A stretch of 64,000 nucleotides of DNA from an uncultured Bacteroidota bacterium (GCA_902784865.1 CACZWL010000007.1:40106-104105), one strand, 5' to 3'; counted from the stretch's first letter, positions 32,890 through 44,494 are shown. A program made the numbers and translations. Notes: generated by a model from the letters alone, not told the origin.

Positions 32890-34689
32890 TCATTTGTTCT
32901 GTGATTTTTCGGTGGCAGGCCGACCCCCGTTTTCTATTTTGAAGACCCAGGCGTGGTCTAAGGCGTTGAGTTCCTTGAGGTCGAGGCGTGAGAGGTCGAG
33001 GGTGAGGGTGCCATCCTTTTTCTGGCGCCACTTTATAATGCCTGTGGTGCCGAGGAGGGTGACGGCGGTGCCCTTCTGCAGGCGCGGCATGTCGGGAAGG
33101 GTAAGCGACAAGCCGGGACGCTCGAACTCGACGATGTACAGGTCGTTGCCCTTCTGCGTGAAGCAGCGGAGGGTGCGTTCCCAGGTGGCAGTGCCGTGCC
33201 AGTCGGCATAGATGGGGGTGAATGTGCGCCCGCCGTCGCGGCTCCAAGTGACATGCACAGCAGCCTCAAGGTCTTTCTCGCGATAGCGCACGTTGAGGGC
33301 AAGCGCGCTGTTGCCGTCGAGGTGCACGGTGGCCCGGTTGTTGTTCTCGGCCCAGGCATGGTTATAGTAAAGGGTGTCGCTTCCCAGCGTCAGACACACT
33401 TCGTCGTCGCCCTCGATGCGGATGATGTAGTCGCCAGCCATCGGCGGTGTTGGGCCGGTGACACCTTCCCATTGTATCTCAAAGTTGTCGACGGGCATAC
33501 TCTTCAGCGGGGCGTTGCGCACCCAGTCGAAGTCGATGGTGTTACTTTTGGGGAGCATGGCTACTGTGCGTGTGCGTTGGCATGGTGACACCACGCCTCC
33601 CGGAGTAATATATGGGCGGCTGCCATAGATGGCTTCGCCGTTGACCTGTAGCCACTTGCCTAGCGCCTGCAAGCGTTCCTGCTGTATGAGGGGTATGGTG
33701 CCGTCGGCAGCGGGTCCCACGTTGAGGGTGAGGCCTCCGCCGTGGGCCACGAGCTCGCAGAAGTGCTGTATGAGAGCCGTGGCGGTGAGGTAGCCCGAGA
33801 GGTCCTCGTTGCGGTTCAGTCCAAAGCTGCGGCCTATGCCACGGCATTCGGCCCAGGGGCGGTCGGTGACGTTGATGCCGGCACTATACTCTGGCGTGCG
33901 GAAGCCGTGCCTTGTCCCACTACCCCAGCGGTCGTTGACTATTGCCTTGTCGCCCACGGTGTTGTAGTACCAGGCGATGAGCTCCGTAGAATGCAGTTGC
34001 TCTGAGGAAAAATCCCAGTCGCCGTCGGCGAAGATGGCGTCGGGGCGGTATCTGGAGACGAGCGCTTTGAACTGTGGTATCATATACTGCTCCACATAGC
34101 GGCCGATGCTGTCGTTGGGGTCGACGGTCCAGCGGTGCAGGGGGTTGCTCCATTCGGGCAGCGAATAGTAGAAGCACATACGCAGGCCTGCACGGCGCAC
34201 AGCCTCAGTGAGTTCGGCAACGATGTTGCGGTGCGGACCGCTGACGACGCTGTTCCACTCGGGCTGGTAGGGGTCGTCCCAGAGCGAGTAGCCGTCGTGG
34301 TGTTTGGTGACGAGCATAACATATTGGGCACCAGCGTCGCGGAACATCTGCGCCCACTCGTCGGGCTGCCACAGCTCGGCGTGCCAGTGGCGGGTCAGCT
34401 GGCCATACATCTCGCGCACCGGCAGGGTGGTGTCGGCGTAGTAGCTCATGACGCGCATGCGGCCTGAATCCCTGGACATGAGGCCTTTATACAGCCATTC
34501 GCCGTAGCCCTCCTTACCAGCGTAGGCGGGCACCGAGTAGAGCCCCCAGTGGACGAAGATGCCCAACTTGGCGTCGGAGAACCACTGCGGGTAGCTCCGA
34601 CGATTGAGGCTCTGCCACGTCGGTTCCACCACCTGCGCCCGCGCGGCCAGGGGGCTGAGCAGCAGCAACATTATCATCAATCGTTTCAT
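32890..34689 (-). CDS. GH29 alpha-L-fucosidase, secreted
   Basis: 599 aa from the ATG at 34689 (in-frame ATGs upstream are possible). The signal peptide ends AARAQ. The GH29 barrel has WFSDAKLGIFVHWGLYSVPAY, TKHHDGYSLWD, and DAIFADGDWDF with the likely nucleophile Asp. GGGLTLNVGPAADG follows, then a C-terminal beta-sandwich domain. It releases alpha-L-fucose from glycans, probably in the periplasm. No susC/susD or other glycosidases are adjacent, so it does not sit in an obvious polysaccharide locus. Confidence 0.93.
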   Translation of the reverse strand: MKRLMIMLLLLSPLAARAQVVEPTWQSLNRRSYPQWFSDAKLGIFVHWGLYSVPAYAGKEGYGEWLYKGLMSRDSGRMRVMSYYADTTLPVREMYGQLTRHWHAELWQPDEWAQMFRDAGAQYVMLVTKHHDGYSLWDDPYQPEWNSVVSGPHRNIVAELTEAVRRAGLRMCFYYSLPEWSNPLHRWTVDPNDSIGRYVEQYMIPQFKALVSRYRPDAIFADGDWDFSSEQLHSTELIAWYYNTVGDKAIVNDRWGSGTRHGFRTPEYSAGINVTDRPWAECRGIGRSFGLNRNEDLSGYLTATALIQHFCELVAHGGGLTLNVGPAADGTIPLIQQERLQALGKWLQVNGEAIYGSRPYITPGGVVSPCQRTRTVAMLPKSNTIDFDWVRNAPLKSMPVDNFEIQWEGVTGPTPPMAGDYIIRIEGDDEVCLTLGSDTLYYNHAWAENNNRATVHLDGNSALALNVRYREKDLEAAVHVTWSRDGGRTFTPIYADWHGTATWERTLRCFTQKGNDLYIVEFERPGLSLTLPDMPRLQKGTAVTLLGTTGIIKWRQKKDGTLTLDLSRLDLKELNALDHAWVFKIENGGRPATEKSQNK

Positions 34690-34945
34690 CTTCACCATGG
34701 AGGTATACATTCGGGTTGCCAAAGGCGCTTTTTTAACCATAACGGCATCCGTTCGATTTTATTTTTCCACCCCCCAAAATAGTGCCCCATCGGCACCGCT
34801 CCCCTCCCCCCTTCCTACCAGTGTCCTTGCATGGCAGAACCAAGGCAGAACCAAGCACCTCTAAAGTACTATCAATCACCCTGTTGCAAAACTGCCATTT
34901 TGGGCGTTTTTCCGATTTTTTTGCGATTTTTGTCCGCAAACGTAA
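34690..34945. other. 256-bp spacer with repeat copy C
   Basis: Contains CTACCAGTG, two AAGGCAGAACCAA-like units (about 34830-34855), ACTATCAATCACC and TGTTGCAAAACTGCC (34866-34892), then a T-rich tract. All are shared with other copies of the dispersed spacer element. No convincing promoter was identified for the fucosidase. Confidence 0.65.
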
Positions 34946-35872
34946 CTATATGATTATCAGCCTGTCGGGAGATATTGGCGGAACATCGGGCGCCTTGAGG
35001 CCGGCACCGAGCCTCTGGAGGCTGCGCAGGACGCGCACCTCGTCGTATAAACCACTGGAAATGAATGCATCGAGCACCTGTCGACCGCCTTCGACGATGA
35101 CCGACTGTATCTTCTGCTCGAAGAGGGCCTGGAGGGTGGCCTCGACGGTCTGCGTGCGGAGGTGCAGCCAATGGCCGGGCACGTCGGTCAGCCGTCCACG
35201 CCGGTCGAGCACCACGGGTTGCGGCTGCGGACCCAGGAAGTGGCGTGCCGTGAGGCTCGGATGGTCGCAGAGGTAGGTGCCGCTGCCCACCAGTATGGCC
35301 GCCTCCTCGGTGCGCCAGCGGTGGTTCATGCGGTTCTGCTCCTGCGTGCTCAGCCAGTATGGCGCGTCGGTGGCCATATAGCCGTCGGCACTTTCGGCCC
35401 ACTTCAGGATGACGTACGGGCGACGCTGCTCCATGAAGGTGAAGAAGCGGCGGTTCAGCTCACGCCCCTCCTCCTGCAGCACATGCCTGACCACCTCGAT
35501 GCCGGCGGCCTCGAGCTTGCCGAACCCGCGACCCGCCACCAGCGGGTTGGGGTCGTCGTTGCAGCACACCACGCGGCGGACCCCTTTTTCTATGATGAGG
35601 TCGGCGCAGGGCGGCGTCTTGCCGTGGTGCGAGCAAGGCTCGAGGTTGACATACAGCGTGTCTGGCCGTTGCCCCGCGGCGAGGCGCAGCAGGGCGTTGC
35701 GCTCGGCGTGGTTGCGGCCATACTCCTGATGGAGCCCCTCGCTGACGACGCACCCGTCGGCATCCACCACCACGCAACCCACCAGCGGGTTGGGACGCAC
35801 ACGGCCTAGACCGTTGGCGGCAAGCTGCAGGCAGCGGCGCATGTATCGTTCGTCATCGTGGCGTTCTGGCAT
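34946..35872 (-). CDS. ribD: Bifunctional riboflavin deaminase/reductase
   Basis: 308 aa. The N-terminal zinc deaminase domain has HAERNAL and PCSHHGKTPPCAD; the C-terminal reductase domain starts with PYVILKWAESADGYMA and has VEGGRQVLDAF. It catalyses the second and third steps of riboflavin synthesis. The ATG at 35872 is used because an upstream in-frame start would lie within the promoter. It is divergent from rnhA. Confidence 0.95.
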   Translation of the reverse strand: MPERHDDERYMRRCLQLAANGLGRVRPNPLVGCVVVDADGCVVSEGLHQEYGRNHAERNALLRLAAGQRPDTLYVNLEPCSHHGKTPPCADLIIEKGVRRVVCCNDDPNPLVAGRGFGKLEAAGIEVVRHVLQEEGRELNRRFFTFMEQRRPYVILKWAESADGYMATDAPYWLSTQEQNRMNHRWRTEEAAILVGSGTYLCDHPSLTARHFLGPQPQPVVLDRRGRLTDVPGHWLHLRTQTVEATLQALFEQKIQSVIVEGGRQVLDAFISSGLYDEVRVLRSLQRLGAGLKAPDVPPISPDRLIII

Positions 35873-35896
35873 ACGGTTCGAAGGTTTTTCGGGGTG

Positions 35897-35904
35897 CAAA
35901 ATTA
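35897..35904 (-). promoter_or_regulatory. -7 box of ribD
   Basis: Reads TAATTTTG on the minus strand, 24 nt before the ribD ATG. -33 element unclear. Confidence 0.65.
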
Positions 35905-35936
35905 CTAATTTTTCTCCACATGTCGGAAAATATGTG

Positions 35937-35944
35937 TAATTTTG
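35937..35944 (+). promoter_or_regulatory. -7 box of rnhA
   Basis: TAATTTTG ending 14 nt before the rnhA ATG at 35959. This supports that start over an upstream one at 35920. Confidence 0.7.
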
Positions 35945-35958
35945 CACTCCGAAAAGCT

Positions 35959-36630
35959 ATGGCAAAGAAGCAGAAATACTACGTAGTGTGGCAGGGCAAG
36001 CAACCCGGCATCTATACCGATTGGGAGAGCTGCAAGGAGCAGGTGGCAGGGGTGCAAGGCGCCCAGTACAAGTCGTTCGACACCAAGTTGGAGGCCGAGC
36101 AGGCCATCAGGCTGCCCTACCGCAGCGTGGTGGCCCAAACGCAGCGACCCGCTCCGACGGCACCACAAGGCATACTGTACGTCGACGACAACGGCATGAC
36201 GGCCGTGCGCCCCGATGCCGTCAACCCACCCATCCTCGACGCCCTGGCGGTCGACGCCGCCTGCTCGGGCAACCCCGGCGTCATGGAGTACCAGGGCATC
36301 TACATACCCACCCGCACCCGCGTCTTCCACTACCGTGCCGAACGCGGCACCAACAACATAGGCGAGTTCCTCGCCATCGTGCACGGCCTGAGCTACCTCA
36401 AGAAACACCGCCTCAACCAGATCATCTACAGCGACTCGGTCAACGCCATGAGCTGGGTGCGCCAGAAAGTCTGCAAGAGCAAACTGCCCGAGGATGCCAG
36501 CACGGCCGAGCTGTGGGACTTCGTGCACCGCGCCGAGCAGTGGCTCCGCTCGAACACCTACTCCACCGAAATCCGCAAGTGGGACACCGACCATTGGGGC
36601 GAGATACCCGCCGACTTTGGACGAAAATGA
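35959..36630 (+). CDS. rnhA: Ribonuclease H with N-terminal viroplasmin domain
   Basis: 223 aa. Residues 1-45 (KYYVVWQGKQPGIYTDWESC) are the caulimovirus VI-like hybrid-binding domain. The RNase H fold follows with catalytic acidic residues in AVDAACSGNPG, E in NNIGEFLAIVHGL, D in IYSDSVNAM and a final D in KWDTDHWGE. It removes RNA from RNA-DNA hybrids. It overlaps prmC by ATGA. Confidence 0.93.
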   Translation: MAKKQKYYVVWQGKQPGIYTDWESCKEQVAGVQGAQYKSFDTKLEAEQAIRLPYRSVVAQTQRPAPTAPQGILYVDDNGMTAVRPDAVNPPILDALAVDAACSGNPGVMEYQGIYIPTRTRVFHYRAERGTNNIGEFLAIVHGLSYLKKHRLNQIIYSDSVNAMSWVRQKVCKSKLPEDASTAELWDFVHRAEQWLRSNTYSTEIRKWDTDHWGEIPADFGRK

Positions 36631-37511
36631 GCATGAACACCCGCAACCTACGATTCAGAAGCAACCGCATCCGCGACATCCTCGGCCTGTTCCACGAGGA
36701 GCTTGACCCGCTGTACGGCAGCGGCGAGGTGGCTGCCTTCTGCGAAATACTCTGCGAGGCCTTCCTCGGATGGGACAGGGTGCGGCTGCTCACCGAAAAG
36801 GAGAAGACCATCGACCAGAGCGACCTGCTGCGCTTCCATTGGGCGCTGGAAGACCTCCACCGGCACCGCCCCATCCAGCACATCGTGGGCTACACCGACT
36901 TCTGCGGCTGCCGCATCGAGGTATGCCCCGACGTCCTCATCCCGCGCCCCGAGACCGAGGAGATGGTGCGGTGGATTACCGGAGGCAATCTGCCGGAGGC
37001 CGGCAGCATACTGGACCTCTGCACCGGCAGCGGATGCATAGCAATAGCCCTGAAACAGGCCTTCCCACGGGCAGAGATGACGGCGGTCGACGTGTCGGAC
37101 CGCGCGCTTGCCGTAGCACAACGCAACGCCACAGCCAACGGCACCGAGGTCGAATTCCAGCATGCCGACGTGCTTTCCGCCCGATTCGGCGAGGATTTCG
37201 GACGTTACTCGCTGATTGTCAGCAACCCACCCTATGTCAGGGAATGTGAGAAGGCGCGGATGTCGGCCAATGTGCTGGACTACGACCCCGCGCTGGCCCT
37301 CTTCGTCCCCGACGACGACCCGCTGCGTTTCTACCGCGCCATCGGCATATTTGCCCAAGAGCACCTGGGCGAGAATGGGCTGTTGGCCTTGGAAATCAAC
37401 GAGGCCTTGGGCGACGAAACCTGCGAGTTGCTGCACCGCACAGGCTTCTCCCCCACCCTGCACACCGACTTCCGTGGCCGGAAACGCTGGGTGTCAGCAC
37501 ATAAAGACTAG
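36627..37511 (+). CDS. prmC: Peptide chain release factor N5-glutamine methyltransferase
   Basis: 294 aa. N-terminal helical domain with YTDF and VLIPRPETEE, SAM motif ILDLCTGSGCIAIAL, and the substrate-binding NPPY. It methylates the Gln of the GGQ motif of RF1/RF2. The start at 36627 overlaps the rnhA stop. It ends head-on with dtd with no gap. Confidence 0.95.
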   Translation: MSMNTRNLRFRSNRIRDILGLFHEELDPLYGSGEVAAFCEILCEAFLGWDRVRLLTEKEKTIDQSDLLRFHWALEDLHRHRPIQHIVGYTDFCGCRIEVCPDVLIPRPETEEMVRWITGGNLPEAGSILDLCTGSGCIAIALKQAFPRAEMTAVDVSDRALAVAQRNATANGTEVEFQHADVLSARFGEDFGRYSLIVSNPPYVRECEKARMSANVLDYDPALALFVPDDDPLRFYRAIGIFAQEHLGENGLLALEINEALGDETCELLHRTGFSPTLHTDFRGRKRWVSAHKD

Positions 37512-37964
37512 TTATTTCTCGTGGGAGTCCATGAGGATGGTCACGGGACCGTCGTTGACAAGGGCCACCTGCATGTCGGCACCGAAGACGCCAGTCATGA
37601 CCTCTTGGCCGAAGAGTTGCTGCAACCGTGCGACAAAGCGTTCGTAGAGCGGCACCGAAACCTCGGGGCGCGCGGCACGTATGTAACTAGGACGGTTGCC
37701 CTTGCGGGTGAGGGCCATGAGGGTGAACTGGCTGACCACCAGTATGCCTGCATCGGGCAGGTCGGTGATGGGGAGGTTCATCACCCCCTGGCTGTCATCG
37801 AATATGCGCATCTTCACCACCTTCTGGCATAGGTATTCGATATCGTCGTCGGTGTCGTCGTCACAGATGCCGACAAGTATCATCATTCCCCTGCCGATGG
37901 AACTGTGGAGATTGCCCTCTATAGAGACCGAGGCTTGGCTGACGCGTTGAATCACTATTCTCAT
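37512..37964 (-). CDS. dtd: D-aminoacyl-tRNA deacylase
   Basis: 150 aa, the standard Dtd length from the start MRIVIQRVSQASV. It has the catalytic SQFTL and the chirality-discriminating NDGPVT. It hydrolyses D-amino acids from tRNA. Upstream in-frame codons add seven residues and are not needed. Confidence 0.95.
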   Translation of the reverse strand: MRIVIQRVSQASVSIEGNLHSSIGRGMMILVGICDDDTDDDIEYLCQKVVKMRIFDDSQGVMNLPITDLPDAGILVVSQFTLMALTRKGNRPSYIRAARPEVSVPLYERFVARLQQLFGQEVMTGVFGADMQVALVNDGPVTILMDSHEK

Positions 37965-37991
37965 AACTTCATTATATCTTAGCAATGGAAT

Positions 37992-39818
37992 TCATGCCAC
38001 CCTCCACCGTACGGTGGCACCGCCACGGCCAAGGGAGACGAAGTAGACGCCCGCCGGGAGGCGCGGCAAGGCAATGGCATTGGCGCCCTGGGCCAGGGTT
38101 ACCGTCTGGCTGAAGGCGGGACGGCCGTAGATGTCGTAGACGGTGAGGGGGGCTTCGAAGCCATCGGTGGCCTCGCAGACCAGGGCGCCCTCGTCGGGCG
38201 ACAGGGCCAGCGAGGCGACGGCCGGCACTATGGGGAAGAACTCGGCGAAGGCGGCTCCGAGCGTGCTGGCATGATCTGCCATGCGCACCCCCATGTCGGC
38301 CACGGCCTTGCGCCACATTTCGGGCGTCATGCCCGAGGTGAAACGGGCGAGTTGGTAAGGCACCTCGTCTTCGACAGCGTCGGAAGCCACGTCGAGCAGC
38401 GGCAAGACGACGGCGGGGCTGAAGGCCGTGGCCTGGAGCTCCTCTAGGCGCACCTTCATCTTCCGGAGGAAGCCCTCATTCTCCATAAGCCTCCGGAAGA
38501 CAAGGCTGGCACGGGGCGACGAGGGATACACCTGGGAAGAGTCGTTGCAGGTGACGTGCTCCATCATCTCGCGCGGGTCATGTCCTGCAGCAAAGGCAGC
38601 GTCGGCATCGTAGAAAATCCAACGCCACGGGAAGTCGTAGGCCGACCAATAGCGGACATTATTGGAGGGCCAGTCGACGTTGGCGACAAACATCTGCAGA
38701 AGCATATAGTCGGCCATAGCCTCGATATCGACCTGAGTGGATAGGTATTGATAGTTGGAATCGGCCGAAAGGTCTGCCTGCGCAAGCCAGTCGGCGAGGG
38801 CCATCCATCGGTCGGGGCTGCCATGCTCTATCTCATCGCCCCACTGGCCGATGAGGTGCACCTCGGAATCGTCGACGCCATGGACAGCTTCGACATAGTG
38901 CTCATCGGCCTTTTCCTGTATAAAATAGATACCCCAGTACTCACCGTTGAGGAACAAAGCCACAGGGCGCGCGGCCAGGCGGTCGCAGCGCAAGGGGACT
39001 GCTATCTGCTGGCAGAGCCAGTCCTCGATGCCGGTGCCACTCCACGAGGCACACCAAGGGCGGAGGGCCAGACGCTTGTAGCGGACAAGGTCGCGGTCTG
39101 AAAAGAATGGATGGTCAATAAACTTGTTGCCATACTCTGCGCGGGCATAGAGCGACAGACCTTTCTGCGACAGGGTCCGCTGGCTGCCGCCATGTATGCG
39201 CAGTCCGCCGTCGACCGAGAAGGGTGAGCCTTCGTGGGGAATATAGGTGATGTTGACGGCACGCTCCCACTCGCGTCCGCGCTTCATATAGTTGCCCGTA
39301 CTGCCGGGGCGCTTAGGGTCGAAGCTGACACCGGGTACAAAGATGCCCGTGTCGGGGTCGAAAAGGGCTGCCGAATCGACACTGAGAGAGAGGACAGGTA
39401 GCGAGATTTTGCGCTTGAGCATGCGACGGATGACGAACGAAGCAGAGGCAACCTCGGAGAGTTGCTGGCCTGCTTGGTCGAAGATTGCAGCTCGCACCAC
39501 AACAATGCGCTCCACCGACTTGGGCGGCTGCCATTGGGCATCCGGGCTATTCTGCAGACGAAAAATCGAGGACTGCGAACGGCATGCGTCATTGAGACGT
39601 ACGGGACGGGTATAGGCCTGCGAGGTTTCTGTAGGGGCACTGCCATTAAACGTGTAGCGGATGATATAGGCACTGTCGGGATTTACATCGACAGCTCGCA
39701 GGTGAAGCGAGAAGGGTCGGGAATAGAATCCCGACGGATGCGAGAACTCCACCGCCTGCCCTATAGCGGCAACATGGAGGAAAAACGGGAGTATGGCTAT
39801 GAGCAGGCGTACTCGCAA
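37992..39818 (-). CDS. Secreted CotH kinase-like protein with C-terminal sorting-type domain
   Basis: 608 aa. Signal peptide 1-20 (ends AIGQ). Residues 22-130 look like a chitobiase C-terminal/FN3-type domain (YIIRYTFNGSAPTETS). Residues about 190-520 are CotH-like: RIHGGSQR, FLNGEYWGIYFIQEK (FNG.Y.G.Y lipid/ATP site) and the Asp-rich WRWIFYDADAAF. The last 75 residues end like a T9SS type A domain (VYDIYGRPA, LPAGVYFVSL). CotH proteins are atypical surface kinases; the substrate here is unknown. Three nt separate it from the helicase gene upstream. Confidence 0.88.
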   Translation of the reverse strand: MRVRLLIAILPFFLHVAAIGQAVEFSHPSGFYSRPFSLHLRAVDVNPDSAYIIRYTFNGSAPTETSQAYTRPVRLNDACRSQSSIFRLQNSPDAQWQPPKSVERIVVVRAAIFDQAGQQLSEVASASFVIRRMLKRKISLPVLSLSVDSAALFDPDTGIFVPGVSFDPKRPGSTGNYMKRGREWERAVNITYIPHEGSPFSVDGGLRIHGGSQRTLSQKGLSLYARAEYGNKFIDHPFFSDRDLVRYKRLALRPWCASWSGTGIEDWLCQQIAVPLRCDRLAARPVALFLNGEYWGIYFIQEKADEHYVEAVHGVDDSEVHLIGQWGDEIEHGSPDRWMALADWLAQADLSADSNYQYLSTQVDIEAMADYMLLQMFVANVDWPSNNVRYWSAYDFPWRWIFYDADAAFAAGHDPREMMEHVTCNDSSQVYPSSPRASLVFRRLMENEGFLRKMKVRLEELQATAFSPAVVLPLLDVASDAVEDEVPYQLARFTSGMTPEMWRKAVADMGVRMADHASTLGAAFAEFFPIVPAVASLALSPDEGALVCEATDGFEAPLTVYDIYGRPAFSQTVTLAQGANAIALPRLPAGVYFVSLGRGGATVRWRVA

Positions 39819-39821
39819 CGG

Positions 39822-42122
<2,301 letters not shown>

Positions 42123-42135
42123 TGGGTGGTATTTG

Positions 42136-42765
42136 CTATTCTAACAGTTTGAAGTCGCTCTTGCCATGCTTGCACCAGGGGCAGATGTAGTCGTCGGGCA
42201 GATCGTCGCCTTCGTGGACGTAGCCGCAGACCTCGCAGACCCACTTCTTGTGAGTTTTGATTTCTGAATCCTGACTTGTGAGTGACGGCTGCGGCTTGAT
42301 GTGCTGCTGGTAGTAGGCGTAGGTGATCGAAGGGCTGTCGCCAAGCACGCGGGCCTCCATCACCTGGGCGATGAACATGGTGTGCGAGCCGAGGTCGATG
42401 CTCTTGGTGACGACGCAGGAGATGACGGCGTTGATGAATTTGGGCAGGTAGAGAAGGCCATTCTCCGTGCGCAACTCCTGCTGGCAGTCGGCAAACTTGT
42501 TCACGTCGCGGCCGCTCTGGAAGCCGAAGTGCTGGAAGGGTTTCATCGAGGCATCCTCGTTCAGCGGGCAGAGGTTGAACTTGAGGGTGCGCAGCACCAT
42601 GTCGTGGGTGAGGTTCTGCTTGTTGACGCACACCATCAGCTGCAGGGGCGAGTCGGTGACCTGCTGGGCTACGTTGATGATGCAGGCGTTGTCCTTGTTG
42701 CCCTGGCGGGCCACGAGGACGTAGAGGCCGTAGCTGATGTTGAAGATGGCTTTCTTGTCGATCAT
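42136..42765 (-). CDS. hrb: High-molecular-weight rubredoxin (flavin reductase-rubredoxin fusion)
   Basis: 209 aa. Residues 1-150 are a flavin reductase-like FMN domain (YGLYVLVARQGNKDNACIIN, LNEDASMKPFQHFGFQSGRD). A short linker leads to a C-terminal rubredoxin with two CxxC knuckles (CEVCGY, CPWCKHGKSDF). Such proteins pass electrons from NAD(P)H via FMN to flavodiiron oxygen/NO reductases, and the flavodiiron gene is immediately upstream in the same operon. The linker is encoded by AT-rich DNA with a repeated CTTGTGAGT (42247-42255, 42275-42283). Confidence 0.92.
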   Translation of the reverse strand: MIDKKAIFNISYGLYVLVARQGNKDNACIINVAQQVTDSPLQLMVCVNKQNLTHDMVLRTLKFNLCPLNEDASMKPFQHFGFQSGRDVNKFADCQQELRTENGLLYLPKFINAVISCVVTKSIDLGSHTMFIAQVMEARVLGDSPSITYAYYQQHIKPQPSLTSQDSEIKTHKKWVCEVCGYVHEGDDLPDDYICPWCKHGKSDFKLLE

Positions 42766-42780
42766 ATTTGGTGGTGTTTT

Positions 42781-42855
42781 GTAGGATTTTCCTAGGAGGT
42801 TCCAGGAAATCCTAGGTATCCTAGGGAGTCCTAGGAAATCCTAGGGTTTCCTATT
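42781..42855. repeat. AAATCCTAGG decamer array between fprA and hrb
   Basis: Five CCTAGG palindromes and one CCAGG variant spaced 9-19 nt apart, with AAATC between several. It fills the spacer between two co-oriented genes and could shape the mRNA. Confidence 0.85.
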
Positions 42856-42858
42856 GCT

Positions 42859-44055
42859 TTACAGGCTTGCCGCTATCTGGTCGGCCAGGGCGGCGAGCCG
42901 CTCTTCCTGGCAGGGCTGGAGGGCGCTCTTGAGGGTGAGGGTATCGCCCACGATGCTGATGTCCTTCATCTGCTCCAGCTCGGCGCGCATCAGCTTGCCG
43001 CTCTGCGGAGCCCAGGTGCCGTTCTCGATGAGGGCCACGGTGCGGCGCTGCCAGCAGTGGGCCTTGAGGTCCATCAGGAGGTTCTCCATGGGGGTGTAGA
43101 TGCCGTTATTGTAGGTGCTCGAGGCGAGGACCACATGGCTGGCGCGGAAGCACTCGGCGACGAGCTTGCTGGCATGGGTGTGGCTGGCGTCGTAGGCCTT
43201 GATGCCCTTCACGCCGCGCTGGGCGAGGAGGGTGCCGAGGCGCAGGGCAGCGGCCTCAGTGTGGCCGTAGATGCTGCCGTAGACGATGACCACGGCCTTG
43301 TCCTCGGGCTCGTACTTGCTCCACACGTCGTGCTTGCCGATGAACCAGCCGAGGTTCTGGCGCCACACGGGGCCGTGCAGCGGGCAGATCATCTGTATGT
43401 CGAGGGTGGCGGCCTTCTTGAGGACGTTCTGCACCTGGACACCGTACTTGCCGACGATGTTGATGAAGTAGCGGCGGGCGTCGTTGAGCCACTCGCCCTC
43501 GAAGTTCACCTCGTCGGCGAAGAGGTTGCCGCTCAGGGCGCCGAAGGTGCCGAAGGCGTCGGCCGAGAAGAGTATCTTGTCGGTGGTGTCGTAGGTCATC
43601 ATGACCTCGGGCCAGTGCACCATGGGAGCCATGGTGAAGGCCAGGGTGTGGCGGCCGGTGCAGAGGGTGTCGCCCTCTTTGACCACCTGCAGCTTGGAGG
43701 GCTGCGAGCCGAAGAACTGCTCGATCATCTGGGCAGCCTTGGCGGTGGTGACGACGGTGGCCTCGGGGTAGCGCAGGAGGAGCGACTCGATAAGGGCGGC
43801 ATGGTCGGGCTCCATGTGGTTGACAACGAGGTAGTCGAGCTGACGGCCGGCAAGGGCGGCCTTGACATTCTCGAAGAACTGCTCGCCGACGGCGGCATCG
43901 GCCGTGTCGAGGAGGACGGCCTTCTCGTCGAGGAGGACATAGCTGTTGTAGGAAACCCCGCGGGGGATGGGATAGACATTCTCAAAGAGGGCCAGCTTGC
44001 GGTCGCTGGCGCCGACATAGATGAGGTCGCTTGTGATGGGTTGTATGTTGTGCAT
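42859..44055 (-). CDS. fprA: FprA-type flavodiiron protein
   Basis: 398 aa from the ATG at 44055. N-terminal metallo-beta-lactamase-like domain with diiron ligands in NHMEPDH and HWPE, then a flavodoxin domain from about residue 255 (VIVYGSIYGHTEAAA). It reduces O2 to water or NO to N2O without radical release, using rubredoxin electrons. It lies upstream of hrb in one operon. An inverted AAATGTTAAAAT motif 71-113 bp upstream may be its operator. Confidence 0.95.
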   Translation of the reverse strand: MHNIQPITSDLIYVGASDRKLALFENVYPIPRGVSYNSYVLLDEKAVLLDTADAAVGEQFFENVKAALAGRQLDYLVVNHMEPDHAALIESLLLRYPEATVVTTAKAAQMIEQFFGSQPSKLQVVKEGDTLCTGRHTLAFTMAPMVHWPEVMMTYDTTDKILFSADAFGTFGALSGNLFADEVNFEGEWLNDARRYFINIVGKYGVQVQNVLKKAATLDIQMICPLHGPVWRQNLGWFIGKHDVWSKYEPEDKAVVIVYGSIYGHTEAAALRLGTLLAQRGVKGIKAYDASHTHASKLVAECFRASHVVLASSTYNNGIYTPMENLLMDLKAHCWQRRTVALIENGTWAPQSGKLMRAELEQMKDISIVGDTLTLKSALQPCQEERLAALADQIAASL

Positions 44056-44125
44056 AGTCGATATGGATTTTTTGAAAATAACGCGCAATGCGAAATAATA
44101 TTACGTGCGCGAGGAAAAATATTTC

Positions 44126-44168
44126 AAATGTTAAAATCGCGCCACCGGAAGCCAAAATTTTAACATTT
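44126..44168. promoter_or_regulatory. Candidate operator upstream of fprA
   Basis: AAATGTTAAAAT (44126-44137) and its exact reverse complement ATTTTAACATTT (44157-44168). The same half-site recurs as a near-perfect palindrome at 44384-44404, near cutC. Binding by a regulator is inferred. Confidence 0.5.
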
Positions 44169-44463
44169 CGGCACCAACGGGCAGAAAACAGGGGCAGAAC
44201 GAACATAGCACGCTGTAAAACAGAACGATACATGCGGTTGAATTTTTTTGAAAAAAATTGAAAAAAAGGCCAAAAACAGCACTTTTTCTACTGGCTGATA
44301 ATGAGCGTTTTGCAACACTCCCCTTTTGCTCCTCTTCTGCCTTGGTAGGTATATGGTAGGTACCTGCCTGGCGAGTGGGTCGGAAATGTTAAATTTTAAC
44401 ATTTGAAACTGGCTGCCGACGGGACGCCACGAGGCCATTTTCGCGACGGCGAAAAGATAAAAT

Positions 44464-44494
44464 TTTGCCATGTCGCGACGATTTTGTATCTTTG
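44464..44494 (+). promoter_or_regulatory. Promoter of cutC
   Basis: TTTG (44464-44467), 19-nt spacer, TATCTTTG (44487-44494). The cutC ATG begins 5 nt after the box, so transcription should start at or next to the ATG. Confidence 0.85.

Noticed and set aside
34690-34945. tRNA or small RNA gene
   Set aside because: No GGTTCGA-type T-loop or acceptor stem; the sequence matches the dispersed spacer element.
42781-42855. Possible CRISPR array
   Set aside because: Units are only about 10 bp with no unique spacers of constant length, and no cas genes are present.
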